Shown: positions 26,420-35,649 of the stretch, piece by piece
How positions within the stretch are numbered: position 1 is the stretch's first letter
Layout: each line of letters begins with the position of its first letter
Notes under the pieces: generated by a model
What the model saw: the letters and a program-made list of their open reading frames with translations, nothing else
What the model was told of the DNA's origin: nothing
Databases searched by the model: none
NCBI GenBank assembly: GCA_035499555.1
Contig: DATJYO010000051.1
Coordinates: 1 to 64,000 of the forward strand
DNA: 64,000 bases
DNA from: Bog-159 sp035499555
Lineage (GTDB): Bacteria; Acidobacteriota; Terriglobia; Bryobacterales; Bryobacteraceae
Direction of reading: 5' to 3'
Translations under genes and position numbers: made by a program

Positions 26420-27746
26420 TCTCACCACCCGCTGTGCCGGCATTCAGTCGCCCAATCCTTTCTGGCTCGCCTCCGGTCCCCCCAGCAACTGCGGCGACCA
26501 GGTGAAACGCGCCTTCGACGCCGGATGGGGCGGCGCCGTCTGGAAAACCATCGGCGAACCCATCGTCAACATCTCCTCCCGCTATTCCTCCGTTGACTGG
26601 AACGGCCTGCGCATGATGGGGCTGAACAACATCGAGCTGATTACCGACCGCCCCATCGAAGTCAACCTGCGCGAAATCGCGGACGTCAAGAAACACTACC
26701 CCAAACACGCCGTCATCGCCTCCCTGATGGTCGAATCCCGGCGTGAGGCCTGGCACGATATCGTCCGCCGCGCGGAAGACGCCGGCGCCGACGGCCTGGA
26801 GTTGAACTTCGGCTGTCCGCACGGCATGAGCGAGCGCGGCATGGGCAGCGCCGTGGGACAGGTTCCCGAGTATACCCGGCTCATCACGAGCTGGGTGAAA
26901 GAAGTCGCGCGCACCCCCGTGCTGGTGAAACTCACTCCCAATGTCGGCGATATACGGACGATTGGGCGCGCTGCCAGGGCCGGTGGCGCCGACGGGCTCA
27001 GCGCCATCAATACGCTTAACTCCATCACCAGCGTCGATCTCGACACCTTCACGCCGCGTCCGGACGTCGGCGGCAAATCCAGCCATGGCGGCTATTGTGG
27101 CCCGGCCGTCAAGCCCATCGCCCTGCACATGGTGCAGCAATTGGCCGGCGATGCGGAGTGCGGCTTGCCGGTCTCCGGCATCGGCGGCATCTCCGGCTGG
27201 CGTGAAGCCGCCGAGTTCCTGCTGCTCGGCTGCCGCAGCCTGCAGGTCTGTACCGCCGTGATGCACTACGGCTACCGCATCGTCGAAGACATGATCGAGG
27301 GTCTGAGTAACTGGATGGACGAGAAAGGCTTCCCTGCCCTGGATGCCTTTTGCGGAATTAGTTTGTCCCGAGTAAGTGAATGGAAAGACTTGGATCTGAA
27401 TTATAAGGTTGTGGCCCGCATTCATTCCGACTTATGCATCGGCTGTGACTTATGTTACATCGCCTGCTGGGACGGCGCCCACCAGTGTATTCACCTGGAT
27501 GGCGTGGATACACCGGAACATCTCCTGGCGCACAGCCGCGCGCGGCGGACGCAAACCCCCTCGCTGGTCGCCGTGGATACCTCCCGTACGCCTGCCGCGC
27601 GCGTCCCGCGGGTCGACGAAAACGAATGCGTCGGATGCAACCTCTGCTGGCTGGTCTGCCCCGTGGAAGGCTGCATCACTATGGATCGGGTGGATACCGG
27701 CCGGCCTGCGGAAACCTGGGCGCAACGGGCCGCCGCGGGGCGCTGA
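26412..27746 (+). CDS. preA: Dihydropyrimidine dehydrogenase catalytic subunit PreA
   Basis: A 444-residue FMN-dependent TIM-barrel protein related to dihydroorotate dehydrogenase. The N-terminus LTTRCAGIQSPNPFWLASGP is typical. ELNFGCPHGMSERGMG contains the expected catalytic Cys. VSGIGGI and the following segment bind FMN phosphate. The C-terminal 100 residues carry two [4Fe-4S] motifs, CIGCDLCYIAC and CVGCNLCWLVCP. It reduces uracil and thymine at the 5,6 bond using electrons from PreT. The convergent cupin gene ends two bases after its stop. Confidence 0.95.
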   Translation: MADLTTRCAGIQSPNPFWLASGPPSNCGDQVKRAFDAGWGGAVWKTIGEPIVNISSRYSSVDWNGLRMMGLNNIELITDRPIEVNLREIADVKKHYPKHAVIASLMVESRREAWHDIVRRAEDAGADGLELNFGCPHGMSERGMGSAVGQVPEYTRLITSWVKEVARTPVLVKLTPNVGDIRTIGRAARAGGADGLSAINTLNSITSVDLDTFTPRPDVGGKSSHGGYCGPAVKPIALHMVQQLAGDAECGLPVSGIGGISGWREAAEFLLLGCRSLQVCTAVMHYGYRIVEDMIEGLSNWMDEKGFPALDAFCGISLSRVSEWKDLDLNYKVVARIHSDLCIGCDLCYIACWDGAHQCIHLDGVDTPEHLLAHSRARRTQTPSLVAVDTSRTPAARVPRVDENECVGCNLCWLVCPVEGCITMDRVDTGRPAETWAQRAAAGR

Positions 27747-27748
27747 CT

Positions 27749-28090
27749 CTAACCCGCCTTCGGGTTCATTCCCGCTGCGTCTTCGCGCAAGGGATAATCC
27801 ACTACGATCGCCCGCCCGTCGCTCAGAGCCCGCACCGAATGCCGTACATTCGGAGGTACGATCGCCGCTGTCCCCGCCCGCGCGACCTGAGTTACTCCGT
27901 CAACCGTGACTTCTAATACCCCATCGGTTACTTGCCATACTTCCTCCTGCGGATGGAAGTGCTCGTGGATCGATGCGCCGCCCGTAAATTCGTAGTGCGC
28001 AAAGGTCATGCTTGGCGAATGAAAGTAACGTCCGCGCCACCCGGGCAGACGCTCGATCACTGGCAGCGCGCTGGTATCTACAAACGGCAT
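27749..28090 (-). CDS. Small cupin-domain protein
   Basis: A 113-residue single-domain cupin. Motif 1 reads GASIHEHFHPQEEVWQVTDG with the His-x-His and Glu metal ligands. Motif 2 contains PPNVRHSV with the second His. The start ATG at 28090 is preceded by a purine-rich GGAGAGGGGG. It has no signal peptide. It could be a metal-binding enzyme or ligand sensor. A six-base inverted repeat (AACCCG/CGGGTT, 27751-27766) sits in its last codons and may help end both convergent transcripts. Confidence 0.83.
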   Translation of the reverse strand: MPFVDTSALPVIERLPGWRGRYFHSPSMTFAHYEFTGGASIHEHFHPQEEVWQVTDGVLEVTVDGVTQVARAGTAAIVPPNVRHSVRALSDGRAIVVDYPLREDAAGMNPKAG

Positions 28091-28146
28091 GGACAGCCCC
28101 CTCTCCGCCGATTCTAGCACTCCCCCGCCGCGCATGCGGTGATAGG

Positions 28147-31100
28147 ATGAACTTACGCGGTCGCGGCATGAGAAACTTCGTTCTCGCTGCTTTTCTGGCA
28201 TGGGCCGCCGCCCCTGGCCGGACAGCCACACGCTTCAACGTGGCGCAACTGCAATCTTTCGTCGCATCGGCTCGTTCCGCCGGTGAACCCGATGTTCGGA
28301 TCTATGGCGAGCTTGCGGATGTGGAATTAACCGAACGTTGGGATGCGCCGGAAATCCCGGACGAGGTCGGCTTCCTCACCACAGAAAGACTTCGCATCAT
28401 AGCCGCCCGGAGCGTCTTCGCCGGACCGGCCGCCGGCGCCATGGTCCCCGATCCACCGCCGCCACCCGCCGATCGGGATGCAATCCTGGCAAGAGCGCGC
28501 CGCTACACGCAGAATTACATCCACGATCTTCCGAACTTCATCTGCACCCGCTCCACCACCCAGTATGACGATGCCGCCCATCGCTACCTGGAGTCCCGCG
28601 GTGCGACGTCCACTGAACTGGTTTATGTCCGCGGCCATGAATCGGACGAGCCGCAGATACTGGACCGCCCCGCGTGCCGAGACATCCCCGACGGACTTTC
28701 GAGTTACGGTGAGTTCGGCAGTATCCTGGCGGCCCTCTTCGCCGATAACGACCCAGCCGGCATGACCTGGAGCCATTGGGAAACTATCGGCGGCCGGCGA
28801 ACTGCGGTGTTTGCTTATACGCTCGGCCGTAAACATTCCCACTATGCCATTACCTGGTGTTGTTGGATCTCGCGCCACGAATATCAGCCGCGGCAGACCA
28901 ACACCGCCTACCACGGCGAAATCTTCATGGATGCCCGCACCGGCGAAGTCCTGCGCCTCACGCGCAAGGCGGCGCCTCCTTTCGGGTTTCCGACCATAGC
29001 AGCCGACACCATGGTCCAGTACGCGCCGGTCGGCATCGGCGGTAAGTCCTACCTGTGTCCGGTGAGAAGTATCGTTGTTTCCAAGGCCAAGACCGCGCAA
29101 ATCTGGCCGAAGGTCATCTATTATCTGAACGACACTACCTTCACCAACTATCGTAAGTTCGTCACCGATACAGCCTTGCGGTGGCTGCCGGCGAACACCC
29201 GCGTTCCCGCCGCCGCGGATCCCGCGCACCCGGCGCTTCCGGTATCCGCCCTTCCGATCAAACAATCGCGGCCCGACTGTCAGGTCCAGGTTGCCGCGGC
29301 GTTGCCTCAGAAAGACCTCCCGCCTGTGGCCGCTCCGTCGCAGGTGCAACCTGCCGGGACCGCGCCGGAGGCGGAACGCTTCCGCCGCCTCCGTTTCAGC
29401 CCCGATGGCCGCTATCTCCTGGGACAGGACGAAACCGGCGTCGATGTATTCGGCTTCCATCCCTTCCGCGTTCTGTTCCGCATCCCCGCCGCTAACGCCA
29501 GCCGCGCCGAGTTCACCCCGGATGCAAGTCAGATCATCTTCATCAGCGGCGGCACCCACGCCACCGCCAGCCAGGTCGCCTTTGTATCCGCCAAGCCGCG
29601 CGTCGAGCGATGGAACGTCGCGGACCGGAAGCGCGTGGAGTCCACCGCAATCCCCCTCGACGCCTGCGAGGTTCTGCAACTCTCGCCGGAAGGCCGGTAC
29701 GCGGCGTGCATCGCTTTTGACGGCGTCCTGCGCCTGGTCGCCGTCGCCTCCGGCGAGACACTGTTTGAGAAGAAGGCCGGCCCGCCTCTCACCAGGCGCA
29801 ACGCCGCCGAGAGCCAGGGCAACGCCACCATCGACTTCTCTCCCGATGCGCGCTTCGCGATCTTCAAGCCCAAAATTGAGCACGCCATCCCGATCGTCTG
29901 GGATTTGCGCCACCGGAAAGAGATCGCCCTGAAGAATCATCTGAAACAGATTCGCTGGGCGGCTTACATCTTTGCCGGCCCCGACCGCCTGGTTATGACC
30001 TACCACCATTACGGGCTGGCCCGCAACGATCGGATCACTGAGTTGGTGTCCTTCCCGTCCGGACAACTGATCCAAAAACTGCCGCTCCGCAACGGCCGGC
30101 TTTCCCGGTCGGCGGACCCGCACTTTGTTTTAGCCCGCCCTCCATCCGCCGGCGGCACACGATTTCCCATCCAGGCTTTCGACCTGCACACAGGCGCCGC
30201 GGTCACCGACGCCGCCCCGGTCTTGGACGTGTTCGCCGAGCACTATGTCGCCGAGCGCCCCGACGGCGCGCTGGAAGTGTACGAAACCGGGATGGTGGGC
30301 CGCCAGTTGCACGAGCCGGTCCACGTCAGCGGCGAAGTGATCGCGCGTGACAACGGCCGGTTCGTGGTCCGGACCAATGACTACCGCGAAGTCACCTTGC
30401 TCGTCGCCGATGACACCGATTTCGCCGAAGGCGCATCGTTCAAAGATATCCAGCCCGGCAGGTTCGTGGACACCGAATCGCGCGAGACCGGAGACGAAGA
30501 ACTCCACGCCACGTTTGTGCGTCTGCGGGATGCGGCGCCGCCCGCCGCGAATCCGCCCGCGGCCGATACACTCCCTACGCCCATGACCGACGCGCAACGC
30601 GCATTTCTCGCCGCCGCGCTCGCCCTCGCCTCCAGCCAAGGTGTGGCGCCTCCGGACTACACCTGTCATCGGCGCGCCGCGCGGTATCGCTCCGATCTCC
30701 ACACGGACACCTTCTGGCAACTGGCCGGCGCCGTTAGCGGCGACTCGGTGCGCCAGGCCGGCCACCCGGCCGATTACGACGCGGTCCTCGCGGATGTCGC
30801 CGGGCTGTCCGATTCCGGCCAGGTCGAATACGGGCACGCCGCGCGGCTCGGCGAACATGACGCGGTCAGCTACACCTATCGCCTGGATCCCCCGCATTCC
30901 CACTGGACCGTGCGCCAGGGCGGCCAGACAGTTCGTCCATGGCGCACCGGCACGATCTGGTTCGATCGTCAAACCAAACGGCTGTTGCGCATCGAATCGC
31001 GCGCCTCCTGGATTCCGCCGGAGTTCCCATTAGATACGGCCTCCGTGGCGCTCGATTACGATTACGTGCCGCTGCGGGGCGGATTATACCTGGTGCCCAC

Positions 31101-31191
31101 GCACGCCGAGCAGTCGGCGTGCTGGCGCGAGACCACGTCCTGCACCCGATACAGCGTCGACTTCACGGACTACCGTCCGCTGGGGAATTGA
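28147..31191 (+). CDS. Secreted protein with duplicated domain flanking a beta-propeller
   Basis: A protein of about 1014 residues with an N-terminal signal (MRNFVLAAFLAWAAAPGRTA). Residues about 108-335 and 834-1014 are related to each other: each has a short Asp/Asn-aromatic-Cys motif (LPNFICTR versus PPDYTCHR), a Ser-His pair before a strand (HSHYAITW versus HSHWTVRQ), and a final barrel-like segment. Between them, residues about 410-780 read as WD40/TolB-like repeats (LRFSPDGRYLLG, LSPEGRYAA). The start may be ATG at 28147 or 28168; neither has a strong ribosome site. The function is unknown; an envelope location is likely. Confidence 0.75.
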   Translation: MNLRGRGMRNFVLAAFLAWAAAPGRTATRFNVAQLQSFVASARSAGEPDVRIYGELADVELTERWDAPEIPDEVGFLTTERLRIIAARSVFAGPAAGAMVPDPPPPPADRDAILARARRYTQNYIHDLPNFICTRSTTQYDDAAHRYLESRGATSTELVYVRGHESDEPQILDRPACRDIPDGLSSYGEFGSILAALFADNDPAGMTWSHWETIGGRRTAVFAYTLGRKHSHYAITWCCWISRHEYQPRQTNTAYHGEIFMDARTGEVLRLTRKAAPPFGFPTIAADTMVQYAPVGIGGKSYLCPVRSIVVSKAKTAQIWPKVIYYLNDTTFTNYRKFVTDTALRWLPANTRVPAAADPAHPALPVSALPIKQSRPDCQVQVAAALPQKDLPPVAAPSQVQPAGTAPEAERFRRLRFSPDGRYLLGQDETGVDVFGFHPFRVLFRIPAANASRAEFTPDASQIIFISGGTHATASQVAFVSAKPRVERWNVADRKRVESTAIPLDACEVLQLSPEGRYAACIAFDGVLRLVAVASGETLFEKKAGPPLTRRNAAESQGNATIDFSPDARFAIFKPKIEHAIPIVWDLRHRKEIALKNHLKQIRWAAYIFAGPDRLVMTYHHYGLARNDRITELVSFPSGQLIQKLPLRNGRLSRSADPHFVLARPPSAGGTRFPIQAFDLHTGAAVTDAAPVLDVFAEHYVAERPDGALEVYETGMVGRQLHEPVHVSGEVIARDNGRFVVRTNDYREVTLLVADDTDFAEGASFKDIQPGRFVDTESRETGDEELHATFVRLRDAAPPAANPPAADTLPTPMTDAQRAFLAAALALASSQGVAPPDYTCHRRAARYRSDLHTDTFWQLAGAVSGDSVRQAGHPADYDAVLADVAGLSDSGQVEYGHAARLGEHDAVSYTYRLDPPHSHWTVRQGGQTVRPWRTGTIWFDRQTKRLLRIESRASWIPPEFPLDTASVALDYDYVPLRGGLYLVPTHAEQSACWRETTSCTRYSVDFTDYRPLGN

Positions 31192-31196
31192 GTCGC

Positions 31197-32210
31197 CTAA
31201 ACGAACACCGCCAGCGCCGCCAGTTTCCCGCGCGCCGCGCCCGAATCGATCGCCGCGGCCGCCAGGGCGACACCTTCGCTGAAGTCCGCGGCCTTGCCCG
31301 CCGCCACCAATGCGGCCGACGCGTTGGCCAGCACGATGTCCCGTTGCGGACCGCGTGCCCCGCCCAGGACCGCGTGCGCGATCTCGCAGTTCCGCTGCCG
31401 GTCTCCGCCCTTCAGATCTTCCGGCCGCGCCGGCGCCACCCCGAATTGGTCCGGCGTGACCGTGCGCCGCTCCACGCGTCCCGCCGCGATCTCGAACACC
31501 AGGGTAGGTCCGGTGGTAGTGATCTCGTCCAATCCGTCCGCACCGTGCACCACGAATCCGCGCGGCAGGCCCAGTGAGGCAAGCGCGCCGGCGATCAGCT
31601 CCGCGAAATGCGCGCTGGGTGCGCCGGCCAACTGCGCGTTGGCTCCCGCGGGATTGGTCAGGGGCCCCAGCAGATTGAAAGCCGTGCGCATCTTCAGATC
31701 CACCCTGACCGGATGAGCGTGCCTGGCTGCCGTGTGGATCGCCGGCGCGAACAGAAAGCCGATACCGATCTCGCGGATGGCCCGCGCCGCCTCCGCCGGC
31801 GTCATCGGCATCCGCACGCCCAGCGCCTCCAATAAATCCGCGCTGCCGCACTGACTCGATATCGACCGGTTGCCGTGCTTGGCCACCCGCACGCCCGCGC
31901 CCGCCACCACGAACGCCACCAGGGTCGAAATGTTGAAGGTCGATTGGCCGTCGCCGCCGGTCCCGCAAGTGTCCAGCAGTGGTCCGCCGCCGGGTCCCAC
32001 GTCGATGGGCTCAGCCATCTGGCGCATGGCGCGCGCGAACCCCACCAACTCCTCCACCGTCTCGCCTTTCATGCGCAGCGCGACCAGAAAACCCGCGATC
32101 TGGGCCGGGGTCGCTTCCCCGCTCAGGATGCTCTGCATGGCTTCGCGCGCTTCGTCGCTGGACAGATTTCGAGACTCGGCGACGTGATGCAGGTAGGGTA
32201 AAAGCGGCAT
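31197..32210 (-). CDS. trpD: Anthranilate phosphoribosyltransferase
   Basis: A 337-residue enzyme transferring phosphoribose to anthranilate. The PRPP site reads LLDTCGTGGDGQSTFNIST (about residues 78-96). KHGNRSISSQCGSADLLEALG carries the anthranilate-binding region, and MRTAFNLLGPLTNPA is intact. It lies 20 kb from the other trp genes in the window and is divergent from sucC, so tryptophan synthesis is split between at least two loci. trpE and trpG are not seen. Start ATG at 32210. Confidence 0.97.
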   Translation of the reverse strand: MPLLPYLHHVAESRNLSSDEAREAMQSILSGEATPAQIAGFLVALRMKGETVEELVGFARAMRQMAEPIDVGPGGGPLLDTCGTGGDGQSTFNISTLVAFVVAGAGVRVAKHGNRSISSQCGSADLLEALGVRMPMTPAEAARAIREIGIGFLFAPAIHTAARHAHPVRVDLKMRTAFNLLGPLTNPAGANAQLAGAPSAHFAELIAGALASLGLPRGFVVHGADGLDEITTTGPTLVFEIAAGRVERRTVTPDQFGVAPARPEDLKGGDRQRNCEIAHAVLGGARGPQRDIVLANASAALVAAGKAADFSEGVALAAAAIDSGAARGKLAALAVFV

Positions 32211-32217
32211 GCTATAG

Positions 32218-32232
32218 TGGGTTCTTAACCCA
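32218..32232. promoter_or_regulatory. Inverted repeat between trpD and sucC
   Basis: TGGGTT and AACCCA form a perfect six-base inverted repeat around CTT in the 40-base gap between the divergent starts. It begins eight bases upstream of the trpD ATG and ends 19 bases before the sucC ATG. It could be a protein-binding operator; no regulator can be named. Confidence 0.35.
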
Positions 32233-32250
32233 CGTTATCACAAGGTTTCC

Positions 32251-33411
32251 ATGAAAATTCACGAGTATCAGGCCAAGGGCATCCTGGGCCAATACAACGT
32301 CCCTGTGCCGCGCGGCGAGGTGGCGTTTATCGCCGACGAAGCGGAAACGGCAGCCAAGAATTTGGGCGGCAGCGTGGTGGTGAAAGCGCAGATCCACGCC
32401 GGTGGACGCGGTAAGGGCGGCGGCGTCAAAATCGCCAAAAATGCCGCGGAAGCCGCGGAGATCGCGCGCGCCATGCTGGGTATGAAACTGGTGACGCACC
32501 AGACCGGTCCGGACGGCCGCATCGTGCAGCGGCTTTTGATCGAGGAGACCCTGCCTATCCAGCGGGAGTTGTACCTGGGCATCGTGCTCGATCGCGCGCA
32601 GGGCAAACCGGTGTTCATGGCATCCGCCGCCGGTGGCATGGAGATCGAGGAAGTCGCCGCCAAAACCCCCGAGCTGATCCTCAAAGAAACCTTCGACCCT
32701 GGCGTCGGCTTGCTGCCGTTCCAGGCGCGCAAATTGGCTTTCGGTATGGGCGTCCCGGCGCCCAGCGTCAACGGCGCCGCGGCGGCCATGACCGCGCTCG
32801 CCCGGGCTTACGTCGCCAAGGACTGCTCCCTGGCCGAGATCAATCCGTTCATCCTGACTAGAGACGGCAAGGTCTATGCGCTCGACGCCAAAATCAATTT
32901 CGACGACAGCGCCCTGTACCGCCACAAAGAACTGTTGGATCTGCGCGACCTCAACGAAGAAGATCCCCTGGAGGTAGAGGCCTCCCGCTTCGGCATCAAT
33001 TACATCAAGCTGGACGGCACCGTCGGCTGCATGGTGAATGGCGCGGGCCTCGCCATGGCCACCATGGACATCATTAAATATGCCGGCGGCAGTCCCGCGA
33101 ACTTCCTCGACGTGGGCGGCGGCGCCAGCGCCGAGCAGGTGAAGAACGCTTTCCGCATCCTGCTCTCCGATCCGCACGTGAAGGCCGTGTTGATCAATAT
33201 CTTCGGCGGCATCCTGCGCTGCGACACGCTGGCCAGCGGCGTGGTGGCCGCCGCCCGTGATCTGGCCATCGGCGCGCCCATCGTGGTGCGCATGGAAGGC
33301 ACCAACGTGGACCTCGGTCGCCAGATTCTGCGCGACTCGGGCTTTAACTTCACCGTGGCCGACGGGATGCGGGACGCCGCCGAAAAAGTCGTGAAGCTGG
33401 CGGCGCAATAG
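32251..33411 (+). CDS. sucC: Succinyl-CoA synthetase beta subunit
   Basis: A 386-residue ATP-grasp subunit of the TCA-cycle enzyme that makes ATP or GTP from succinyl-CoA. Typical are MKIHEYQAKGILGQYNVPVP, VVKAQIHAGGRGKGGGVK (nucleotide site), LAEINPFI, and GGSPANFLDVGGGAS at the succinate/CoA end. Full length. It is followed by sucD after 15 bases containing GAGGAG. Confidence 0.98.
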   Translation: MKIHEYQAKGILGQYNVPVPRGEVAFIADEAETAAKNLGGSVVVKAQIHAGGRGKGGGVKIAKNAAEAAEIARAMLGMKLVTHQTGPDGRIVQRLLIEETLPIQRELYLGIVLDRAQGKPVFMASAAGGMEIEEVAAKTPELILKETFDPGVGLLPFQARKLAFGMGVPAPSVNGAAAAMTALARAYVAKDCSLAEINPFILTRDGKVYALDAKINFDDSALYRHKELLDLRDLNEEDPLEVEASRFGINYIKLDGTVGCMVNGAGLAMATMDIIKYAGGSPANFLDVGGGASAEQVKNAFRILLSDPHVKAVLINIFGGILRCDTLASGVVAAARDLAIGAPIVVRMEGTNVDLGRQILRDSGFNFTVADGMRDAAEKVVKLAAQ

Positions 33412-33426
33412 TCCTGAGAGGAGAAG

Positions 33427-34293
33427 ATGAGCGTACTGGTTGACGAAAAGACGCGCCTGATCGTGCAGGGGTTCACCGGCAGGGAAGGCACATTCCACGC
33501 GCAACAGGCCATCGCCTATGGCACGCAGGTGGTCGGCGGCGTGGTGCCCGGCAAGGGCGGCGAAAAACATCTGGACCTGCCCGTGTTCGATACCGTCGAA
33601 CAGGCCGTACGCGCGACGGGCGCCAACGCTACCGTAATCTTCGTGCCGCCGCCGTTCGCCGCGGATGCCATCATGGAGGCCGCCGAAGCCGGCCTGCCGC
33701 TGGTGGTGGCCATCACCGAGGGCATCCCCGCGCTGGACATGGTCAGGGTTTGGGCCTTTCTGAAAGGCCGGCCGACCCGGCTGATCGGCCCCAATTGTCC
33801 CGGCATCATTTCACCCGGCAAGTGCAAGATCGGCATCATGCCCGGCCACATCCACCTGCCCGGCCACGTCGGCGTGGTTTCCCGCTCCGGCACCCTGACC
33901 TACGAAGCCGTCGGGCAGTTGACCGGGTTGGGGATCGGCCAGTCCACCTGCATCGGCATCGGCGGCGATCCGATCATCGGCACCACTTTCCTGGATGCCT
34001 TGGCGCTCTTCAACGACGATCCGGATACGCACGCCATCGTGATGATCGGCGAGATCGGCGGCAACGCCGAGGAGACCGCCGCCCGCTTCGTGCACCAGAA
34101 CGTGCGCAAGCCGGTGGTGGGATTCATTGCCGGGCAAACCGCGCCGCCCGGCCGCCGCATGGGCCACGCGGGCGCCATTATCTCCGGCGGATCGGGAGCC
34201 GCCGTCGACAAGATTCGGGCCATGAAAGACGCCGGCATCACCGTGTGCTCGTCGCCCGCCGAAATCGGAGAAAAGATCAAGAGCCGTTTATGA
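33427..34293 (+). CDS. sucD: Succinyl-CoA synthetase alpha subunit
   Basis: A 288-residue subunit carrying the phosphorylated His, which lies in MGHAGAIISGGSG near residue 242. The N-terminal Rossmann CoA-binding part contains VQGFTGREGTFHAQQAI. LIGPNCPGIISP and GVVSRSGTLTYE are typical. GAGGAG lies just before the ATG. The stop overlaps ndk by four bases, so nucleotide phosphorylation and interconversion are coupled. Confidence 0.98.
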   Translation: MSVLVDEKTRLIVQGFTGREGTFHAQQAIAYGTQVVGGVVPGKGGEKHLDLPVFDTVEQAVRATGANATVIFVPPPFAADAIMEAAEAGLPLVVAITEGIPALDMVRVWAFLKGRPTRLIGPNCPGIISPGKCKIGIMPGHIHLPGHVGVVSRSGTLTYEAVGQLTGLGIGQSTCIGIGGDPIIGTTFLDALALFNDDPDTHAIVMIGEIGGNAEETAARFVHQNVRKPVVGFIAGQTAPPGRRMGHAGAIISGGSGAAVDKIRAMKDAGITVCSSPAEIGEKIKSRL

Positions 34294-34715
34294 GCATCGA
34301 GCGCACGTTTTCGATCATCAAGCCGGACGCGGTGTCGTCCGGACACAGTGGCGAGATCCTGTCCACGCTGGAGATGGAAGGCTTCAAGATTCTGGCCCTG
34401 CGCATGACGCGGCTGAGCCGCCCGCAGGCCGAAGGCTTCTATGCGGTCCACCGCGAGCGGCCGTTTTTCGCGAGCCTGGTGAAATTCATGATCGAGGGAC
34501 CCATCATCGTCATGGCGCTCGAGCGCGAAGACGCTATCGCCAAGCTGCGCGAAGTGATGGGCGCCACCAATCCGGCTAACGCCGCGGAGGGCACCATCCG
34601 CAAGCGCTTCGCGGAATCCATCGAGCGCAATTGCATCCACGGCTCGGACGGCCCCGACACCGCCCAGGTGGAACTGGCATACTTCTTCAGCACCCTGGAC
34701 CTGTCGGGCGTTTAG
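34290..34715 (+). CDS. ndk: Nucleoside-diphosphate kinase
   Basis: A 141-residue NDK balancing nucleoside triphosphates. The start is ERTFSIIKPDAV. The catalytic phospho-His is in the NCIHGSDGPDTA segment near residue 115. GATNPANAAEGTIRKRFA is typical of the nucleotide site. It overlaps the sucD stop by four bases (ATGA), consistent with NDK using the succinyl-CoA synthetase product. Confidence 0.97.
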   Translation: MSIERTFSIIKPDAVSSGHSGEILSTLEMEGFKILALRMTRLSRPQAEGFYAVHRERPFFASLVKFMIEGPIIVMALEREDAIAKLREVMGATNPANAAEGTIRKRFAESIERNCIHGSDGPDTAQVELAYFFSTLDLSGV

Positions 34716-34793
34716 AGCGCTGGATGCGATTGACGGCCGTGTACATATATGTCGGCAGCTTAGCTTTTCTAATAGTGATTGCTTCTTCCATAA

Positions 34794-35465
34794 ATGACTG
34801 CCCCCTTAGCCATACTCTTCGGTGTGCTGGCACAGTCAGGACTTAGATCAGGCCAGATTGATGCAGTGTGCCGGACTAGCGCATGCATGGTGCTCGCTGT
34901 TCAAGACGAAAACGTAAGGCTCATAAATCGATCTCTATTTGTGAATCTGGACCTTGGGCACTACGTCTCGGAGGCACGGCATCTTGTACCCGACACCGAA
35001 GCTCCGGTTCGTGATCTGCGAACGGTAACGGGATGGCGTATCATTGCTAGTGCATATCTCGACCATGTTCATTCGGCGGCCAGAACTCGCCTACGGTTTT
35101 TTGGTCCGGACGGCAGGATTCGCCGGACCGAGCAGGTGCTTGAGCTAGTGGAGCGGACAGACATTGGTACTCTATTTGGTGGCGTCGATGAAATCTTTGC
35201 AATCACATCGAACGAAGAACACGTATATAACGATGAGACGCGGGTGTGGCTTCTGCCGGCTCAAGGCAAGCCAGTGCTGCTCCTGTCCGTGGCGGGTGCC
35301 TATTCCCAATTCTCCGGCGATCCAAACGTGGCTCCAAGCCTGACTGTGGGGCGGCAGAGATATGACGGTGTACACGCGGAAACCAAGGGCATTGAAAGAG
35401 AATTCTATTTCTGGGACTCCGCCCGGAAGGTCCTGATGTTGCGGCCGGCAAAATCCGGCAAGTAA
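34794..35465 (+). CDS. Hypothetical protein, probably exported, atypical composition
   Basis: A 223-residue protein of no recognised family. The first 18 residues (MTAPLAILFGVLAQSGLR) are hydrophobic and might be a weak signal peptide. Another ATG at 34724, in a different frame, begins a more convincing signal-like stretch (MRLTAVYIYVGSLAFLIVIA), so a frameshift near 34790 is possible. The rest is strand-rich. Codon use is visibly less GC-rich than in flanking genes, suggesting recent acquisition. It stands alone between ndk and the lipid-related fusion gene. Confidence 0.55.
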   Translation: MTAPLAILFGVLAQSGLRSGQIDAVCRTSACMVLAVQDENVRLINRSLFVNLDLGHYVSEARHLVPDTEAPVRDLRTVTGWRIIASAYLDHVHSAARTRLRFFGPDGRIRRTEQVLELVERTDIGTLFGGVDEIFAITSNEEHVYNDETRVWLLPAQGKPVLLLSVAGAYSQFSGDPNVAPSLTVGRQRYDGVHAETKGIEREFYFWDSARKVLMLRPAKSGK

Positions 35466-35649
35466 AAAGTCCCAGCCGGCTACGTGGCAGTTGTGCAATC
35501 GCAGGCGGCCTGTACATTTTTGGTATGCCTATGTACATGAATAGTCATGCCGCTTCACGCTTTCTTCCGGTAGTCTTTTCCTAAAACGTTGATCCGTGGT
35601 ATCTTGCCACCACGGCGACACCGGCGGGCGCCGTGCATTCAGACCCGGC
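35466..35649. other. Upstream region of the lipid-recycling fusion gene
   Basis: About 180 bases between the hypothetical gene and the fusion gene. They are AT-richer at the left, with TGTACA occurring twice (about 35513 and 35530). No clear sigma-70 pair with good spacing was found, and there is no sign of a small gene. Confidence 0.4.

Noticed and set aside
25184..26443. Minus-strand frame opposite preT
   Set aside because: Antisense shadow; preT carries Fe-S and FAD motifs in order.
32212..33570. Long minus-strand frame opposite sucC
   Set aside because: Antisense shadow of a clear sucC; no motif, and composition is typical of antisense GC-rich frames.
34743..34752. ACATATATGT palindrome after ndk
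   Set aside because: Short AT palindrome in a locally AT-rich stretch; no partner site or nearby regulator, so chance is likely.
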